NCBI GenBank assembly: GCA_023245765.1 | Contig: JAHFJP010000001.1 | Span: forward strand, 1 to 64,000 | Reading direction: 5' to 3' | Length of the DNA: 64,000 nt | Source of the DNA: Candidatus Peribacteria bacterium | GTDB lineage: Bacteria; Patescibacteriota; Gracilibacteria; Peribacterales; Peribacteraceae | In this document: positions 22,490 to 30,518 of the stretch, in pieces | Layout: each line of letters starts with the position of its first letter | Numbering within the stretch: position 1 is the first letter of the stretch | Notes under the pieces: generated by a model | What the model was told of the DNA's origin: nothing | What the model saw: only the letters and a program-made list of their open reading frames with translations | Databases searched by the model: none | Made by a program: the position numbers and the translations under genes

Positions 22490-22915
22490 CTAGTCCTGGG
22501 AAGTCGATACTTCCGCAAGTTCATTTGCGTCGATGCCAAGGTCTTCGGGAGTGAGCCCTGTTGCTGATAACCATGTATACATGTCTGCCAGAGGTTCCCG
22601 TACGTACATCCTGGTTCCTGACAACGCCCTCTTGTTCATGTGGAAATTACTTTTCGCCCGAGTCCAGTTTCGCATGGCCATCCCGATACGATTGGCCTGG
22701 AGGATGGCTGCGACGGTTCTGCCATCCGATTGTTCCTCTTCCTGGTGTTTCTCCATAAAATGTCGAACATCACCGCTGCCGCCATCCAAAACATATTTCA
22801 GAGCGTTTTTATACCAATACTGAGTATCACCCGTGCTCACTCCTTCGATGACGGTCGATGTCTCAATACCCACTGCCTGGAGAACTTCTGCTGCTTTTGG
22901 ATGGAGAGTGCCCAT
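22490..22915 (-). CDS. hypothetical protein
   Basis: A 141-residue soluble protein, mixed helix, starting MGTLHPKAAEVLQAVG. Notable segments are STGDTQYWYKNALKYVLDGG and TRMYVREPLADMYTWLSATGL. No membrane part, signal or motif is visible. It has a strong own promoter on the minus strand and is AT-richer than core genes. Function unknown. Confidence 0.62.
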   Translation of the reverse strand: MGTLHPKAAEVLQAVGIETSTVIEGVSTGDTQYWYKNALKYVLDGGSGDVRHFMEKHQEEEQSDGRTVAAILQANRIGMAMRNWTRAKSNFHMNKRALSGTRMYVREPLADMYTWLSATGLTPEDLGIDANELAEVSTSQD

Positions 22916-22925
22916 AGTCGATACG

Positions 22926-22956
22926 GTTATAATAGCTTTTTGTTGTATTCTGTCAA
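22926..22956 (-). promoter_or_regulatory. promoter with consensus -35 TTGACA
   Basis: On the minus strand TTGACA (22951-22956) is followed, 17-19 bases later, by ATTATAAC (TATAAC at 22926-22931). The ATG at 22915 is ten bases after the -10. This is the closest match to a sigma-70 consensus in the window. Confidence 0.65.
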
Positions 22957-23050
22957 GATGGTGGTTGGAAGTGGAGCACGAACGGAGATGCTTAGATCAG
23001 GGAGGGGTTTTCGTTGGACTTTGCCGGAGTGCAGACATACAGTTTTCTCC

Positions 23051-23302
23051 ATGATCAATCGCATCTTCGCCTCCATAGCGGTTCTCGTCATCATCTTTCC
23101 TCATTGTGCGTACGCAGCGAGCACCGGCCACGTGCCACCCGATGTGCGTGATCGATTGATCGATGCGATCGATGATGCGTTTGGGAAGGCGGACGATGTC
23201 ACGGACCAATTGCCGATCGATGACGGACAGAAGGGGACCATTTCCAACGTCCTCAAAACCCGGCACGACACTGTAAAGAACAGTATCGGGAATATACGGT
23301 GA
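23051..23302 (+). CDS. small exported hypothetical protein
   Basis: An 83-residue protein with a signal peptide (RIFASIAVLVIIFPHCAYAAS, cleavage near residue 20). The mature part is about 60 residues, acidic then basic, and helical (VRDRLIDAIDDAFGKADDVTDQ). The ATG follows TACAGT by seven bases, with TTGGAC 18 bases further up. It converges on the collagen-like protein gene with six bases between stops. Function unknown. Confidence 0.6.
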   Translation: MINRIFASIAVLVIIFPHCAYAASTGHVPPDVRDRLIDAIDDAFGKADDVTDQLPIDDGQKGTISNVLKTRHDTVKNSIGNIR

Positions 23303-23308
23303 GAAAAC

Positions 23309-23986
23309 CTACTGATTTTTACAACACACAGCGTAGGCGGTTGGAGGCTCTGCTAGTTGAACATCCGCACCCGGAACCCCGCTTGCATCATGCGATGAAA
23401 AGCAACTCCACCCATGAGGAGTGCCATCTTGGGCGCTGATGGGATTCTGCGAAAAACTCTGTGGCCGATGAATCGAATACAGGATCGATCCCGTAGAGAA
23501 TTGTTTTTCGACCTGATAATCAGGTCTGTAATAGCATCCTCCTCCTGTTGCGAATTCTCCGGATTCGCACGTCACAATCGTTGTACATGAAGACTGCCTG
23601 TCGAATATAGAATGAGTATTGTAACAGTTAGCGAATACAGCGTTGCTTTGCTTAAATTGACGGACAACGCATGATGTCACTCCTGGAGCACCTGTGTCGC
23701 CTTTTAACCCCTGCAGTCCCGTTGCCCCCGTTCCACCCTTCGGTCCTACCGGCCCCTGCTGACCTTGAGGTCCCTGTGGTCCTTGCGGTCCTGGTATGAG
23801 TTGAATGCTATCGATGCGTTCCCGAAGATCGCAGACGAATGCGGTGATTCCTATCTGCTTTTTCTTCGTGCAGTTCTGGTCAAAAAACTTTTGCGCATCA
23901 GATGCATAGTGATTCGCGAGCGCGACTCCTGAAACGAGAAACAGACAGATTCCCACGCCCCATGAAACGTACGTACGCGTTGTCAT
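23309..23986 (-). CDS. exported protein with collagen-like Gly-X-Y repeat
   Basis: A 225-residue protein with a signal peptide (WGVGICLFLVSGVALA). A collagen-like stretch of about 13 Gly-X-Y triplets (GPQGPQGPQGQQGPVGPKGG and following) lies near residues 73-111, followed by a Cys-rich C-terminal domain of 110 residues with at least nine Cys, likely disulfide-bonded. This stalk-plus-head order suggests a trimeric surface protein. An upstream in-frame start at 24031 would add 15 residues before the signal sequence and is less likely. Confidence 0.78.
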   Translation of the reverse strand: MTTRTYVSWGVGICLFLVSGVALANHYASDAQKFFDQNCTKKKQIGITAFVCDLRERIDSIQLIPGPQGPQGPQGQQGPVGPKGGTGATGLQGLKGDTGAPGVTSCVVRQFKQSNAVFANCYNTHSIFDRQSSCTTIVTCESGEFATGGGCYYRPDYQVEKQFSTGSILYSIHRPQSFSQNPISAQDGTPHGWSCFSSHDASGVPGADVQLAEPPTAYAVCCKNQ

Positions 23987-24071
23987 GACAACTAGACTGG
24001 ACGTGGACAATATGGATGTCAATTGTCTCATTGAGAGACCTGCACAAAGTTGCTACCGTATGCGGGTTCTC

Positions 24072-24148
24072 GGGTCAGTAGCTCAGTCTGGTAGAGCAGT
24101 TGCCTCTTAAGCAATTGGCCGTGGGTTCAAATCCCACCTGACCCACCA
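24072..24148 (+). tRNA. tRNA-Lys (anticodon CTT)
   Basis: Acceptor arms GGGTCAG/CTGACCC, anticodon stem GTTGC/GCAAT (one wobble pair), loop CTCTTAA with anticodon CTT, T loop GGGTTCAAATCCC, discriminator A and encoded CCA. Length 77. Confidence 0.95.
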
Positions 24149-24204
24149 TCCGGCTTCGCCCTGCGGGGCTACGCCGAGATAGGTGAAGATTCCAGGCTAG
24201 CCAT

Positions 24205-24714
24205 ATGAAACGTCTGTCATTACTTTTCATCGCACTGACGATCTGCGCCTGCGTTCCATCGAAGGAAGTACATCAGATGGAATATGGCTCAGGAATCGCT
24301 GTTGTTGATTCGTCGAATGTGTGGACGTACAAGATTGATGGAGTATCGACGGGCGTCCATCCGTATCCATTCGATAATGGTCCTGACTATTTTGAAGAAG
24401 GACTTGCTCGTTTTGTGAAGAACAACAAATTCGGATTCTTTGATACGAAGGCAAGAATTGTCGTTCCGGCAACGTACGACTTTGCTACACCATTCAAAGA
24501 AGGCCGTGCAGTAGTATGCAATGGATGCAAGCCATACACAGAAGGAGAATATATTTTGTACAAGGGTGGCAAGTGGGGCTTTATTGATACCGCAGGCAAG
24601 GTCATCATTCCTCTACAATACGACAGCGCAGAAATGTTTCAGGGTGGTCGAGCGGTGGTCGTCCTTGATGGGAAAACGATGACGATTGATACGCGAGGAG
24701 TTGTCCAGAAATAA
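24205..24714 (+). CDS. WG-repeat lipoprotein
   Basis: A 169-residue protein. The N-terminus MKRLSLLFIALTICAC contains a likely lipobox (ICA before Cys16), so it should be a lipoprotein processed by the Lgt encoded at 45985. WG/KWG beta-repeats follow: NNKFGFFDTKARIVVPATYD and GGKWGFIDTAGKVIIPLQYD, ending with MTIDTRGVVQK. WG repeats form beta-propeller-like ligand or protein-binding domains; the partner is unknown. AT-rich, accessory. Confidence 0.8.
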   Translation: MKRLSLLFIALTICACVPSKEVHQMEYGSGIAVVDSSNVWTYKIDGVSTGVHPYPFDNGPDYFEEGLARFVKNNKFGFFDTKARIVVPATYDFATPFKEGRAVVCNGCKPYTEGEYILYKGGKWGFIDTAGKVIIPLQYDSAEMFQGGRAVVVLDGKTMTIDTRGVVQK

Positions 24715-24727
24715 GACCAGAGCCGAT

Positions 24728-25009
24728 TTGGCGTGTATATACGCAATTGTCGAAATTTTGACAGAAAAAGCAGCAGACGTTCGGCAGAAAATAGAAGGAC
24801 TCGGTTTGAAGATTACTGAGGAGCAGGACAGTGATTATTAGTTCAAAGAGTTACGCCGCATGTACGTCCTGATGACAGGAGTGCCAAGTCGCACTCATTT
24901 CGCTGAACGCGGAGAAGCGCGAGCGTGGGCCCGTGCACCCGACCCACTATTCGTCCGATTGGTCATTCACCACTTTGTTCACAATCTCCAAGCCGTAGTG
25001 TTTTTTTAG
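24728..25009 (+). pseudogene. coding-like frame interrupted by an in-frame TAG
   Basis: From TTG 24728 one frame reads LACIYAIVEILTEKAADVRQ and on to EEQDSDY, meets TAG at 24839-24841, and continues in the same frame as FKELRRMYVLMTGVPS to a second TAG at 25007. The first half looks protein-like (charged helix), the second less so and it overlaps the antisense gene at 24947-25213. Most likely a decayed gene; chance is possible. Confidence 0.3.
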
Positions 25010-25213
25010 GACATCTTCGACAAGAGTGGAGAAGCTTTCACTCATGACTCTCACTTCCCAGGTGCCATCGTCACGTTGAATCGGTGTTCCTTCGGGTGCG
25101 CAGAACATTGCGCCAAGCCGATTGACGTGCTGATCCACTCGTTTCATTGCCTCGGGAGTCGTGTAGCCGTTTCCTTCGGGCGCCTTCACATAGAGTTGAA
25201 CCCATTTATCCAT
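24947..25213 (-). CDS. small hypothetical protein
   Basis: An 88-residue soluble protein (MDKWVQLYVKAPEGNGY at the start, acidic end VVNDQSDE). A TATACA hexamer lies 17 bases before the ATG on the minus strand. No motif is recognised. It overlaps the tail of an interrupted frame on the other strand. Confidence 0.55.
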   Translation of the reverse strand: MDKWVQLYVKAPEGNGYTTPEAMKRVDQHVNRLGAMFCAPEGTPIQRDDGTWEVRVMSESFSTLVEDVLKKHYGLEIVNKVVNDQSDE

Positions 25214-25238
25214 AAGAAATTTGTGGAAATTGTATACG

Positions 25239-25778
25239 TTATCTGCTTTTTTTAAAATGCCCTATTCTCACTGCTTCCCGAACTGAAAATAAGGCAAAGA
25301 ACACATTGAGCCAGAAGAAGATCCAGGTCGCGCTCAGGTAGCTGAAGGCGGCGATCAGGATGCTCCCGGCAATCAGGGCAATCTCACGCTTGACCGTGCC
25401 GCCTTTGAGTTCGTAGCCCAGCGCAATCCCGACGAGGCCGAGGATGAAGATCAGCGTCTCGGATCCTTGGGAGAGAGAGAAGGACCAGATGATCAAGCCG
25501 AGTGCGGCAACAATCGTCACCGTCGAGTCGATCCGGTCGTCGATGTCGAGCATCATGAAGACACTGCTGAGGATCACCAGCGCCTGCAGGAAGATGAAGA
25601 AGATCGGCCCGCCGGCGAGGTAGTTGAGGGTCGAATACGCGGCCATGAAGGCCGCTCCTATTGCAAAACACCAGTTCTTCGTTGACTGGTAGGGATGCTT
25701 TGCGCGGTGGTCCGGGAGGGCGGATCCGGTGACGAGGATCAATGAGCCGACGAGACCGAGGAGGAACGTTGGTGTCAT
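25239..25778 (-). CDS. hypothetical membrane protein
   Basis: A 179-residue protein with about six hydrophobic segments and almost no loops. Typical parts are LLGLVGSLILVTGSALPDH, FIFLQALVILSSVFMMLDID and LSATWIFFWLNVFFALFSV. It overlaps the preceding glycosyltransferase-like gene by four bases (ATGA), so it is translationally coupled to it. Function unknown. Confidence 0.7.
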   Translation of the reverse strand: MTPTFLLGLVGSLILVTGSALPDHRAKHPYQSTKNWCFAIGAAFMAAYSTLNYLAGGPIFFIFLQALVILSSVFMMLDIDDRIDSTVTIVAALGLIIWSFSLSQGSETLIFILGLVGIALGYELKGGTVKREIALIAGSILIAAFSYLSATWIFFWLNVFFALFSVREAVRIGHFKKSR

Positions 25779-26365
25779 GAGAGGGCTTCCATGCCGTTGC
25801 GCTGTATCGTCTTCCAGTCAAACGGCAGTTTGTAGGTTTCCATGGACCGGACGAGTGCGGCAAAGCACTGCCAGGCGTTTGGGCTCTCATAGAGGAATGC
25901 GTTGCCCGACTCCTGCACCGGGTCGTAGTTTTCGAGCAGCGGACAGGGGAGCGAGACGGGGACGATGCCTGCGCTCAGACAGAGCGCCAGTTCCTTCATG
26001 GTGCGCGGGTCGCTCAAAAAAAGCGCCACATCGCAGGCGGTGTACATCGAGCGCAGGCCGTCATCGGTATCGGGCATAATGTGGACGCGGTGACGGTGTT
26101 CTTTGCTGAGCTTGGTAAAGAGCGATCCGTACGACGCCGAGCCTTTGCCGACGACGAGCAGTTCCAGAGGGAGTGTGAGCAGACCGGGGAGGAGTTCCTC
26201 GAACACCGTGCCGCCGAGCTTTTCGCTCATCCCCGCGGGGAGGCAGACCATCGGCCGCTTGGGTTCTGCCGGCCAGCCAAAACTCTCCTGCAATTGTGCT
26301 TTGCTTTGCTGCTTCAGATCGAGCATTCCCGATGGTCGTTTTTGGCTCTGCATAGGCAGTTGCAT
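25775..26365 (-). CDS. C-terminal half of a glycogen/starch synthase-like GT-B glycosyltransferase
   Basis: A 196-residue protein matching the C-terminal Rossmann domain of GT5 glycogen synthases: KAQLQESFGWPAEPKRPMVC, LLTLPLELLVVGKGSASYGS, and IMPDTDDGLRSMYTACDVALFLSDP. Full GlgA enzymes have about 480 residues, and the N-terminal acceptor domain is absent. The typical E-x-C/S-G-L nucleotide-binding segment is altered (ELALCLSAGIVPVSLP). It may work with a separate N-domain protein or be regulatory. A TATACT box lies 20 bases upstream. It is coupled to a membrane protein gene. Confidence 0.68.
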   Translation of the reverse strand: MQLPMQSQKRPSGMLDLKQQSKAQLQESFGWPAEPKRPMVCLPAGMSEKLGGTVFEELLPGLLTLPLELLVVGKGSASYGSLFTKLSKEHRHRVHIMPDTDDGLRSMYTACDVALFLSDPRTMKELALCLSAGIVPVSLPCPLLENYDPVQESGNAFLYESPNAWQCFAALVRSMETYKLPFDWKTIQRNGMEALS

Positions 26366-26385
26366 GATGTTTGTGGTATCTCGTC

Positions 26386-26391
26386 AGTATA
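26386..26391 (-). promoter_or_regulatory. -10 element (TATACT) of the GT-B/membrane protein operon
   Basis: Minus-strand TATACT, 20 bases before the ATG at 26365, so this mRNA would have a short leader, unlike most here. Confidence 0.5.
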
Positions 26392-26465
26392 GCGGAAAAG
26401 CGTGTTTTTTGGGAGGGGGATGATGTTGATTATTCTTTACATTGGGATCTGATAGTCTGCTCACC

Positions 26466-27425
26466 ATGGATCACTTGGTATTGGTCGATGGGCATCACCT
26501 TATGTACCGCGCATTCTATGCGATTCCTGCGACCCTGAAGACCTCAAAAGGGGAGCAGACGAACGCCGTGTATGGGGTGGCGTCGATGCTGCTGGCGCTC
26601 CTCAAGGCCGAAGAACCGAGCCATCTTCTCTTCTGTTTCGATGCGGGGGAGGAGACCTTCCGGCATCAGGAGAACGCGACATATAAGGAGGGGAGAGCCG
26701 AGACGCCGGATGAGTTCTACCTCCAGATTCCGCGGATTCTGGAACTGATCGAAAGCTTCCCGGTCCAGCATCTCTCGGATCCCAAGTATGAGGCCGATGA
26801 CCTGCTCTGTGCCTATGCGAAGGCCGGCGAAGCTGTAGGGATGCGTGTCACGATCGTCACAGGAGACCGGGATGCGTTTCAGCTGGCGACGGATAAGATC
26901 CGTATTGCCATTCCCCACAAGGGCTACCAGGCCCCCGAATATCTTGGTCCACAGCAGATTTTGGCCAAGTACGGCGTTCGGCCCGACCAGATTGCTGCGT
27001 ATAAAGGGATCAGCGGCGATGCGTCGGATAACCTCCCCGGGGTCAAAGGAATCGGCCCCAAAGGTGCCGCGACCCTCCTCCAAAAGTACGACACACTCCA
27101 GGGAGTCTATGAGCATCTGGAGGAGATCAAAGGGTCCATGAAGGAGAAGTTGGCGCGTGACCGCGATCAGGCATTCTTCTGCGAGCGCATGGCCACACTC
27201 GTGTGCGACTTTCCGCTCGCGATCCCTCTTGAGACATTGGTGCTGCGTACGATTGCGACTGGTCGTGCCCAGACGTTCCTCCGGGATCTCGAATTCAATT
27301 CCCTCGGCAAGCGTCTGCAGGCGCTCTGCGAGACACCCTACGGCCGGGAGCATTTCGTGTGGGAAGGGGAGATGACGTCACAGAAAAAAATTGTAAAAGC
27401 GGAGGATCAGATGGCACTCTTTTAA
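26466..27425 (+). CDS. stand-alone 5'-3' exonuclease (DNA polymerase I N-domain)
   Basis: A 319-residue FEN-type nuclease homologous to the first 300 residues of PolA, without polymerase domain. Motifs: VLVDGHHLMYRAFYA at the start, CFDAGEETFRHQ, PKYEADDLL (metal-binding acids), TGDRDAFQLA, and the helix-hairpin-helix GISGDASDNLPGVKGIGPKGA. It should remove RNA primers and flaps. The start is ATG 26466 behind GATAGT (26451-26456). Palindromic repeats follow the stop. Confidence 0.92.
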   Translation: MDHLVLVDGHHLMYRAFYAIPATLKTSKGEQTNAVYGVASMLLALLKAEEPSHLLFCFDAGEETFRHQENATYKEGRAETPDEFYLQIPRILELIESFPVQHLSDPKYEADDLLCAYAKAGEAVGMRVTIVTGDRDAFQLATDKIRIAIPHKGYQAPEYLGPQQILAKYGVRPDQIAAYKGISGDASDNLPGVKGIGPKGAATLLQKYDTLQGVYEHLEEIKGSMKEKLARDRDQAFFCERMATLVCDFPLAIPLETLVLRTIATGRAQTFLRDLEFNSLGKRLQALCETPYGREHFVWEGEMTSQKKIVKAEDQMALF

Positions 27426-27500
27426 AACCCTCACCCGCCCCGCACCCTTGCGAAGCAAGGTGCGGGGCACCCTCTCCCACTGCGGTGGGAGAGGGAGTGA
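27425..27500. repeat. dispersed CCCTCTCCC palindromic repeat, copy 2, with extra palindrome
   Basis: AAAACCCTCACCC is followed by a palindrome with arms GCCCCGCAC/GTGCGGGGC (27437-27468), then CCCTCTCCCAC and GTGGGAGAGGG around TGCG (27470-27495). Outer parts match the repeat at 18291-18330. The rest of the gap to 27750 is AT-rich; it holds only a weak 60-codon minus-strand frame and the ftsA promoter. Confidence 0.7.
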
Positions 27501-27684
27501 ATCCATGAGTGATTTTTTTCGATGAATGAAGACGAAAGAATGAGTACAATCTGTATTCAGCATATTTTAGTCATTTTTAGCATGAACTAATTTTTTATAC
27601 TTTCATGTCCTCTAGCGGAAAAACATAGGTAAATTTTGTATTCACTTCATCAATGTCTGAATACCAAAGGTAGTCGGTTTGAGG

Positions 27685-27714
27685 TTGCACACGGTCTTTC
27701 CGGCACATTAGACT
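27685..27714 (+). promoter_or_regulatory. promoter TTGCAC-18-TAGACT of ftsA
   Basis: The -35 TTGCAC (27685-27690) and -10 TAGACT (27709-27714) are 18 bases apart. Unlike most promoters here it leaves a leader of about 30 bases, which contains AAGGAG (27736-27741), a real Shine-Dalgarno nine bases before ATG 27751. Confidence 0.55.
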
Positions 27715-27750
27715 GATCTCCGTTCTCCTGATTGTAAGGAGATGCGTGCC

Positions 27751-29040
27751 ATGGATTTCCCCTTCGGTACGCCACAATTTTCATCTCCTTCATCTGTCCT
27801 GTTTATGCCGAAAGAACGTGTCGTCGCCAGTCTAGATATCGGATCTGCCAAGATCCGCACTGTTATCGCCGTGGTCGATGGTGGCGACGGAGAGAGACGG
27901 ACACCGAACGTCATCGGGGTCGGCATCAGTCCGTCACTCGGTATGCGCAAGGGGCATGTGATCGACGTGGAGGAACTCATCCATAACATCATTTCATCAT
28001 TGGAAGATGCCGAGCGGATGGCGGGCGTACCGGTCAATCATGTCTTCGTCGGCATGAGCGGCAGCCACATTGAGGCGTTCGACAGCAGGGGCGTGATCGC
28101 GATCTCCGGATCCGAAATCACGATGGAGGATATCGGCCGCGTGCTCGATGCCGCCCAGGCCGTCTCGATCCCCCAGAACCGCCGCATCCTTCATATTGAA
28201 CCAAAGGCATATGCCGTCGACGAGCAGAAGGGCATCAAGAACCCGCTCGGCATGACCGGCATCCGGCTCGAAGTCGAAGCGCACATCATCACCGGCCAGG
28301 TGCAGCATGTGAAGAATGTGGAAAAATGCATCGACCAGGCGGGCGTCGATATCGACGCGCTCGTCCCGGCAACCATTGCCGCTGCGGAGGCGACCCTCAC
28401 CAAGCGTCAGAAGGAACTCGGCGTTGTCGTCATCGATATCGGCGCGGGCTGCACGAGCATCGCCGTCTTCGAGGAGGGGACGATCCTCCACTCCGTCTGC
28501 TTGCCTATTGCCGGCGAGAGCGTCACGAGCGATGTCGCGATCGGGCTGCGCACCTCCATTGATACCGCTGAGAAGATTAAGATCGAGTACGGATCGGTGC
28601 TGCCGGGAGAAATGAGCGAGCGCGAGATGATCGATCTCTCGTCGGTCAGCAAGGTCGACACCCAGACTGTCTCCAAGAAATACATGGCCGAGATCATGCA
28701 GGCGCGGTACTTCGAGATCTTCTCCCTTATTAAGGCGGAGCTCACCCGCATCGGCCGCAGCGGCATGCTCCCGGCTGGAGCGATCCTCACCGGTGGCGCC
28801 GTCAAAGCACCCGGTGTGCTCGATCTCGCGCGCGATGTCCTCGGACTGCCCGTGCAGATGGGCTTCCCGGTGGATATCGGCGGCGTCATCGAGAAGGTCG
28901 ATGATCCCGCCTACGCCACGGCACTCGGCACCCTCGTCTGGGGCGTCCGGGAAGATGAGCAGGGCGGGTTCCGTGCCAACTTCCAAATGAAACGCGCTCT
29001 TGCCAGTGCTGGGTCCTGGATTCGTAGTCTCTTCCCCTGA
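27751..29040 (+). CDS. ftsA: cell division protein FtsA
   Basis: An actin-like ATPase of 429 residues that anchors FtsZ to the membrane. Actin-fold phosphate loops are visible: VVASLDIGSAKIRTVIAVV (phosphate 1), VVVIDIGAGCTSIAVFEEG (phosphate 2) and AGAILTGGAVKAPGVLDL (adenosine). The 1C domain lies between them (NHVFVGMSGSHIEAFDS). The C-terminal RALASAGSWIRSLFP is a fitting amphipathic membrane helix. Three starts are possible (27742, 27751, 27805); 27751 has the best Shine-Dalgarno spacing, while 27805 gives the usual family start. Confidence 0.93.
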   Translation: MDFPFGTPQFSSPSSVLFMPKERVVASLDIGSAKIRTVIAVVDGGDGERRTPNVIGVGISPSLGMRKGHVIDVEELIHNIISSLEDAERMAGVPVNHVFVGMSGSHIEAFDSRGVIAISGSEITMEDIGRVLDAAQAVSIPQNRRILHIEPKAYAVDEQKGIKNPLGMTGIRLEVEAHIITGQVQHVKNVEKCIDQAGVDIDALVPATIAAAEATLTKRQKELGVVVIDIGAGCTSIAVFEEGTILHSVCLPIAGESVTSDVAIGLRTSIDTAEKIKIEYGSVLPGEMSEREMIDLSSVSKVDTQTVSKKYMAEIMQARYFEIFSLIKAELTRIGRSGMLPAGAILTGGAVKAPGVLDLARDVLGLPVQMGFPVDIGGVIEKVDDPAYATALGTLVWGVREDEQGGFRANFQMKRALASAGSWIRSLFP

Positions 29041-29115
29041 ACCACTCGCTTCGCTCGGGTTCAGGGCAAGCCATTCGGTTTCCTTCCTCTCCTCTAGCGT
29101 TTTCCCCTCCATTCT

Positions 29116-30372
29116 ATGTCTGATACATTCCGTTCTATTTTCTCCCGCGGCGGTACTGGTGCATCCGGTTCCGGAACCGGTGGGACGCAGGGCGACGACA
29201 CGACGGGTGGCCGCGAGGTTCGCCCCGACATGATCCCCGGAGCCACGATCCGCGTGCTCGGCGCGGGTGGCGGCGGCGGCAACGCCGTCAAGCGCATGGT
29301 GGAGGGCAAGCTCCAGGGCGTGGAGTTCATTGCCGTCAATACCGACGCGCAGGCGCTCTACCATAACCCTGCGGCAAAGAAGATCACGATCGGCCGCGGC
29401 ACGACGCGCGGTCTCGGTGCAGGCTCGAACCCCGAAATGGGTAAGCGCGCTGCGGAGGAGAGTTTGGAGGAGATCAAAGCCGCACTCGAAGGCACCGACA
29501 TGCTCTTCATCACCGCCGGGCTCGGCGGAGGCACCGGCACGGGCGGTATCGTCCCCATTGCCGAGGCGGCCCGCAGCATGGGCATCCTGACGGTCGCGGT
29601 CGTCACCCGGCCGTTCAGCTTTGAAGGCTTCAAGCGGAAGAAGCAGGCCGACGAGGCGCTTGAGGCGCTCAAGGGCAAGGTGGATACGCTGATTACGATC
29701 CCGAACGACAAGATTCTTTCACTGATCGACAAAACCACGCCGCTCACCGAGGCCTTCCAGGTGGTCGACGAAGTGCTCAAGCACGCGATCGAGGGCATCT
29801 CTTCGCTCATCACTGTGCACGGACTTGTGAACGTCGACTTCGCGGACGTCAAAACGATCATGCAGGACGCCGGTACGGCTCTGATGGGCATCGGCTACGG
29901 TACGGGCGATAGCCGCGCCTCAGAGGCCGCGCGCGCCGCTGTGGATAGCCCATTGCTCGAGGCGAGCATCCACGGAGCGCAGGGCATTCTCTTCAACATC
30001 ACCGGTGGCAACGACCTCAGCATGTTCGAAGTCGACGAAGCCGCCCGCATCATCACGGAGGCTGCCGCGCCGGAAGCCAACATCATCTTTGGCGCCGTCA
30101 TCGACGAGCAGTTCACCGGTCAGGTCAAAGTGACCGTCATCGCGACGGGCTTCGACGACCAGACGACCTCTGCCGCGCAGATGGCCAGCCCTGCCGCGCG
30201 CATCCTCAAGAGCAACTTCGGCCGCACGATCCTGCCTTCCGCCGCAACGACCGAGAAGACCGACGGCCGCCGCGAGGCGGTCACGGACGCGACGCTCAAG
30301 TCCACCGCGATGGATCTGAACATGGAAGAGCTCGAAGTACCGGCGTTTATGCGGAAGCCGTTGTCGAAATGA
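29116..30372 (+). CDS. ftsZ: cell division protein FtsZ
   Basis: The tubulin-like GTPase of the Z ring, 418 residues. It has a Gly/Ser-rich N-terminal extension of about 40 residues, the nucleotide start IRVLGAGGGGGNAVKRM, the signature GGGTGTG in LFITAGLGGGTGTGG, and the T7 loop NVDFADVKTIM with its catalytic Asp. The C-terminal peptide LEVPAFMRKP is the conserved binding site for FtsA. It follows ftsA after 75 bases, probably in one transcript. Confidence 0.96.
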   Translation: MSDTFRSIFSRGGTGASGSGTGGTQGDDTTGGREVRPDMIPGATIRVLGAGGGGGNAVKRMVEGKLQGVEFIAVNTDAQALYHNPAAKKITIGRGTTRGLGAGSNPEMGKRAAEESLEEIKAALEGTDMLFITAGLGGGTGTGGIVPIAEAARSMGILTVAVVTRPFSFEGFKRKKQADEALEALKGKVDTLITIPNDKILSLIDKTTPLTEAFQVVDEVLKHAIEGISSLITVHGLVNVDFADVKTIMQDAGTALMGIGYGTGDSRASEAARAAVDSPLLEASIHGAQGILFNITGGNDLSMFEVDEAARIITEAAAPEANIIFGAVIDEQFTGQVKVTVIATGFDDQTTSAAQMASPAARILKSNFGRTILPSAATTEKTDGRREAVTDATLKSTAMDLNMEELEVPAFMRKPLSK

Positions 30373-30518
30373 GGAGGGGACCGATGGGATCGACGTGACC
30401 GAGGGGACCAACGTGCATCAGCGAGAAACCGGGACCGGGGATCCCGGCTTCTCTGTAGGGAAAATTCGGGAGATACCTCGGTCCCGTCGGTTCCCTCGGT
30501 GCCTTCGGTCCCTTTAAT
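30362..30518. repeat. inverted array of degenerate 9-base units (locus 4)
   Basis: Left arm units: GGGGACCGA, TGGGATCGA, CGTGACCGA, GGGGACCAA (from about 30374). Right arm units: TCGGTCCCG, TCGGTTCCC, TCGGTGCCT, TCGGTCCCT (to about 30513). It fills the gap between the convergent genes ftsZ and dut. A smaller hairpin (GGGATCCC region) lies between the arms. Confidence 0.8.

Noticed and set aside
22961-23050. In-frame upstream extension of the small exported protein
   Set aside because: The extension MVVGSGARTEMLRSG would put 30 residues before the signal peptide and cross its -10 box.
27598-27777. A 60-codon minus-strand frame overlapping the ftsA start
   Set aside because: It ends in an AT-rich gap and would overlap the ftsA start and promoter; no start signal. 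A short protein cannot be excluded, but support is weak.
27997-29364. A 455-codon frame antisense to ftsA/ftsZ
   Set aside because: It overlaps two certain genes completely and has shadow composition.
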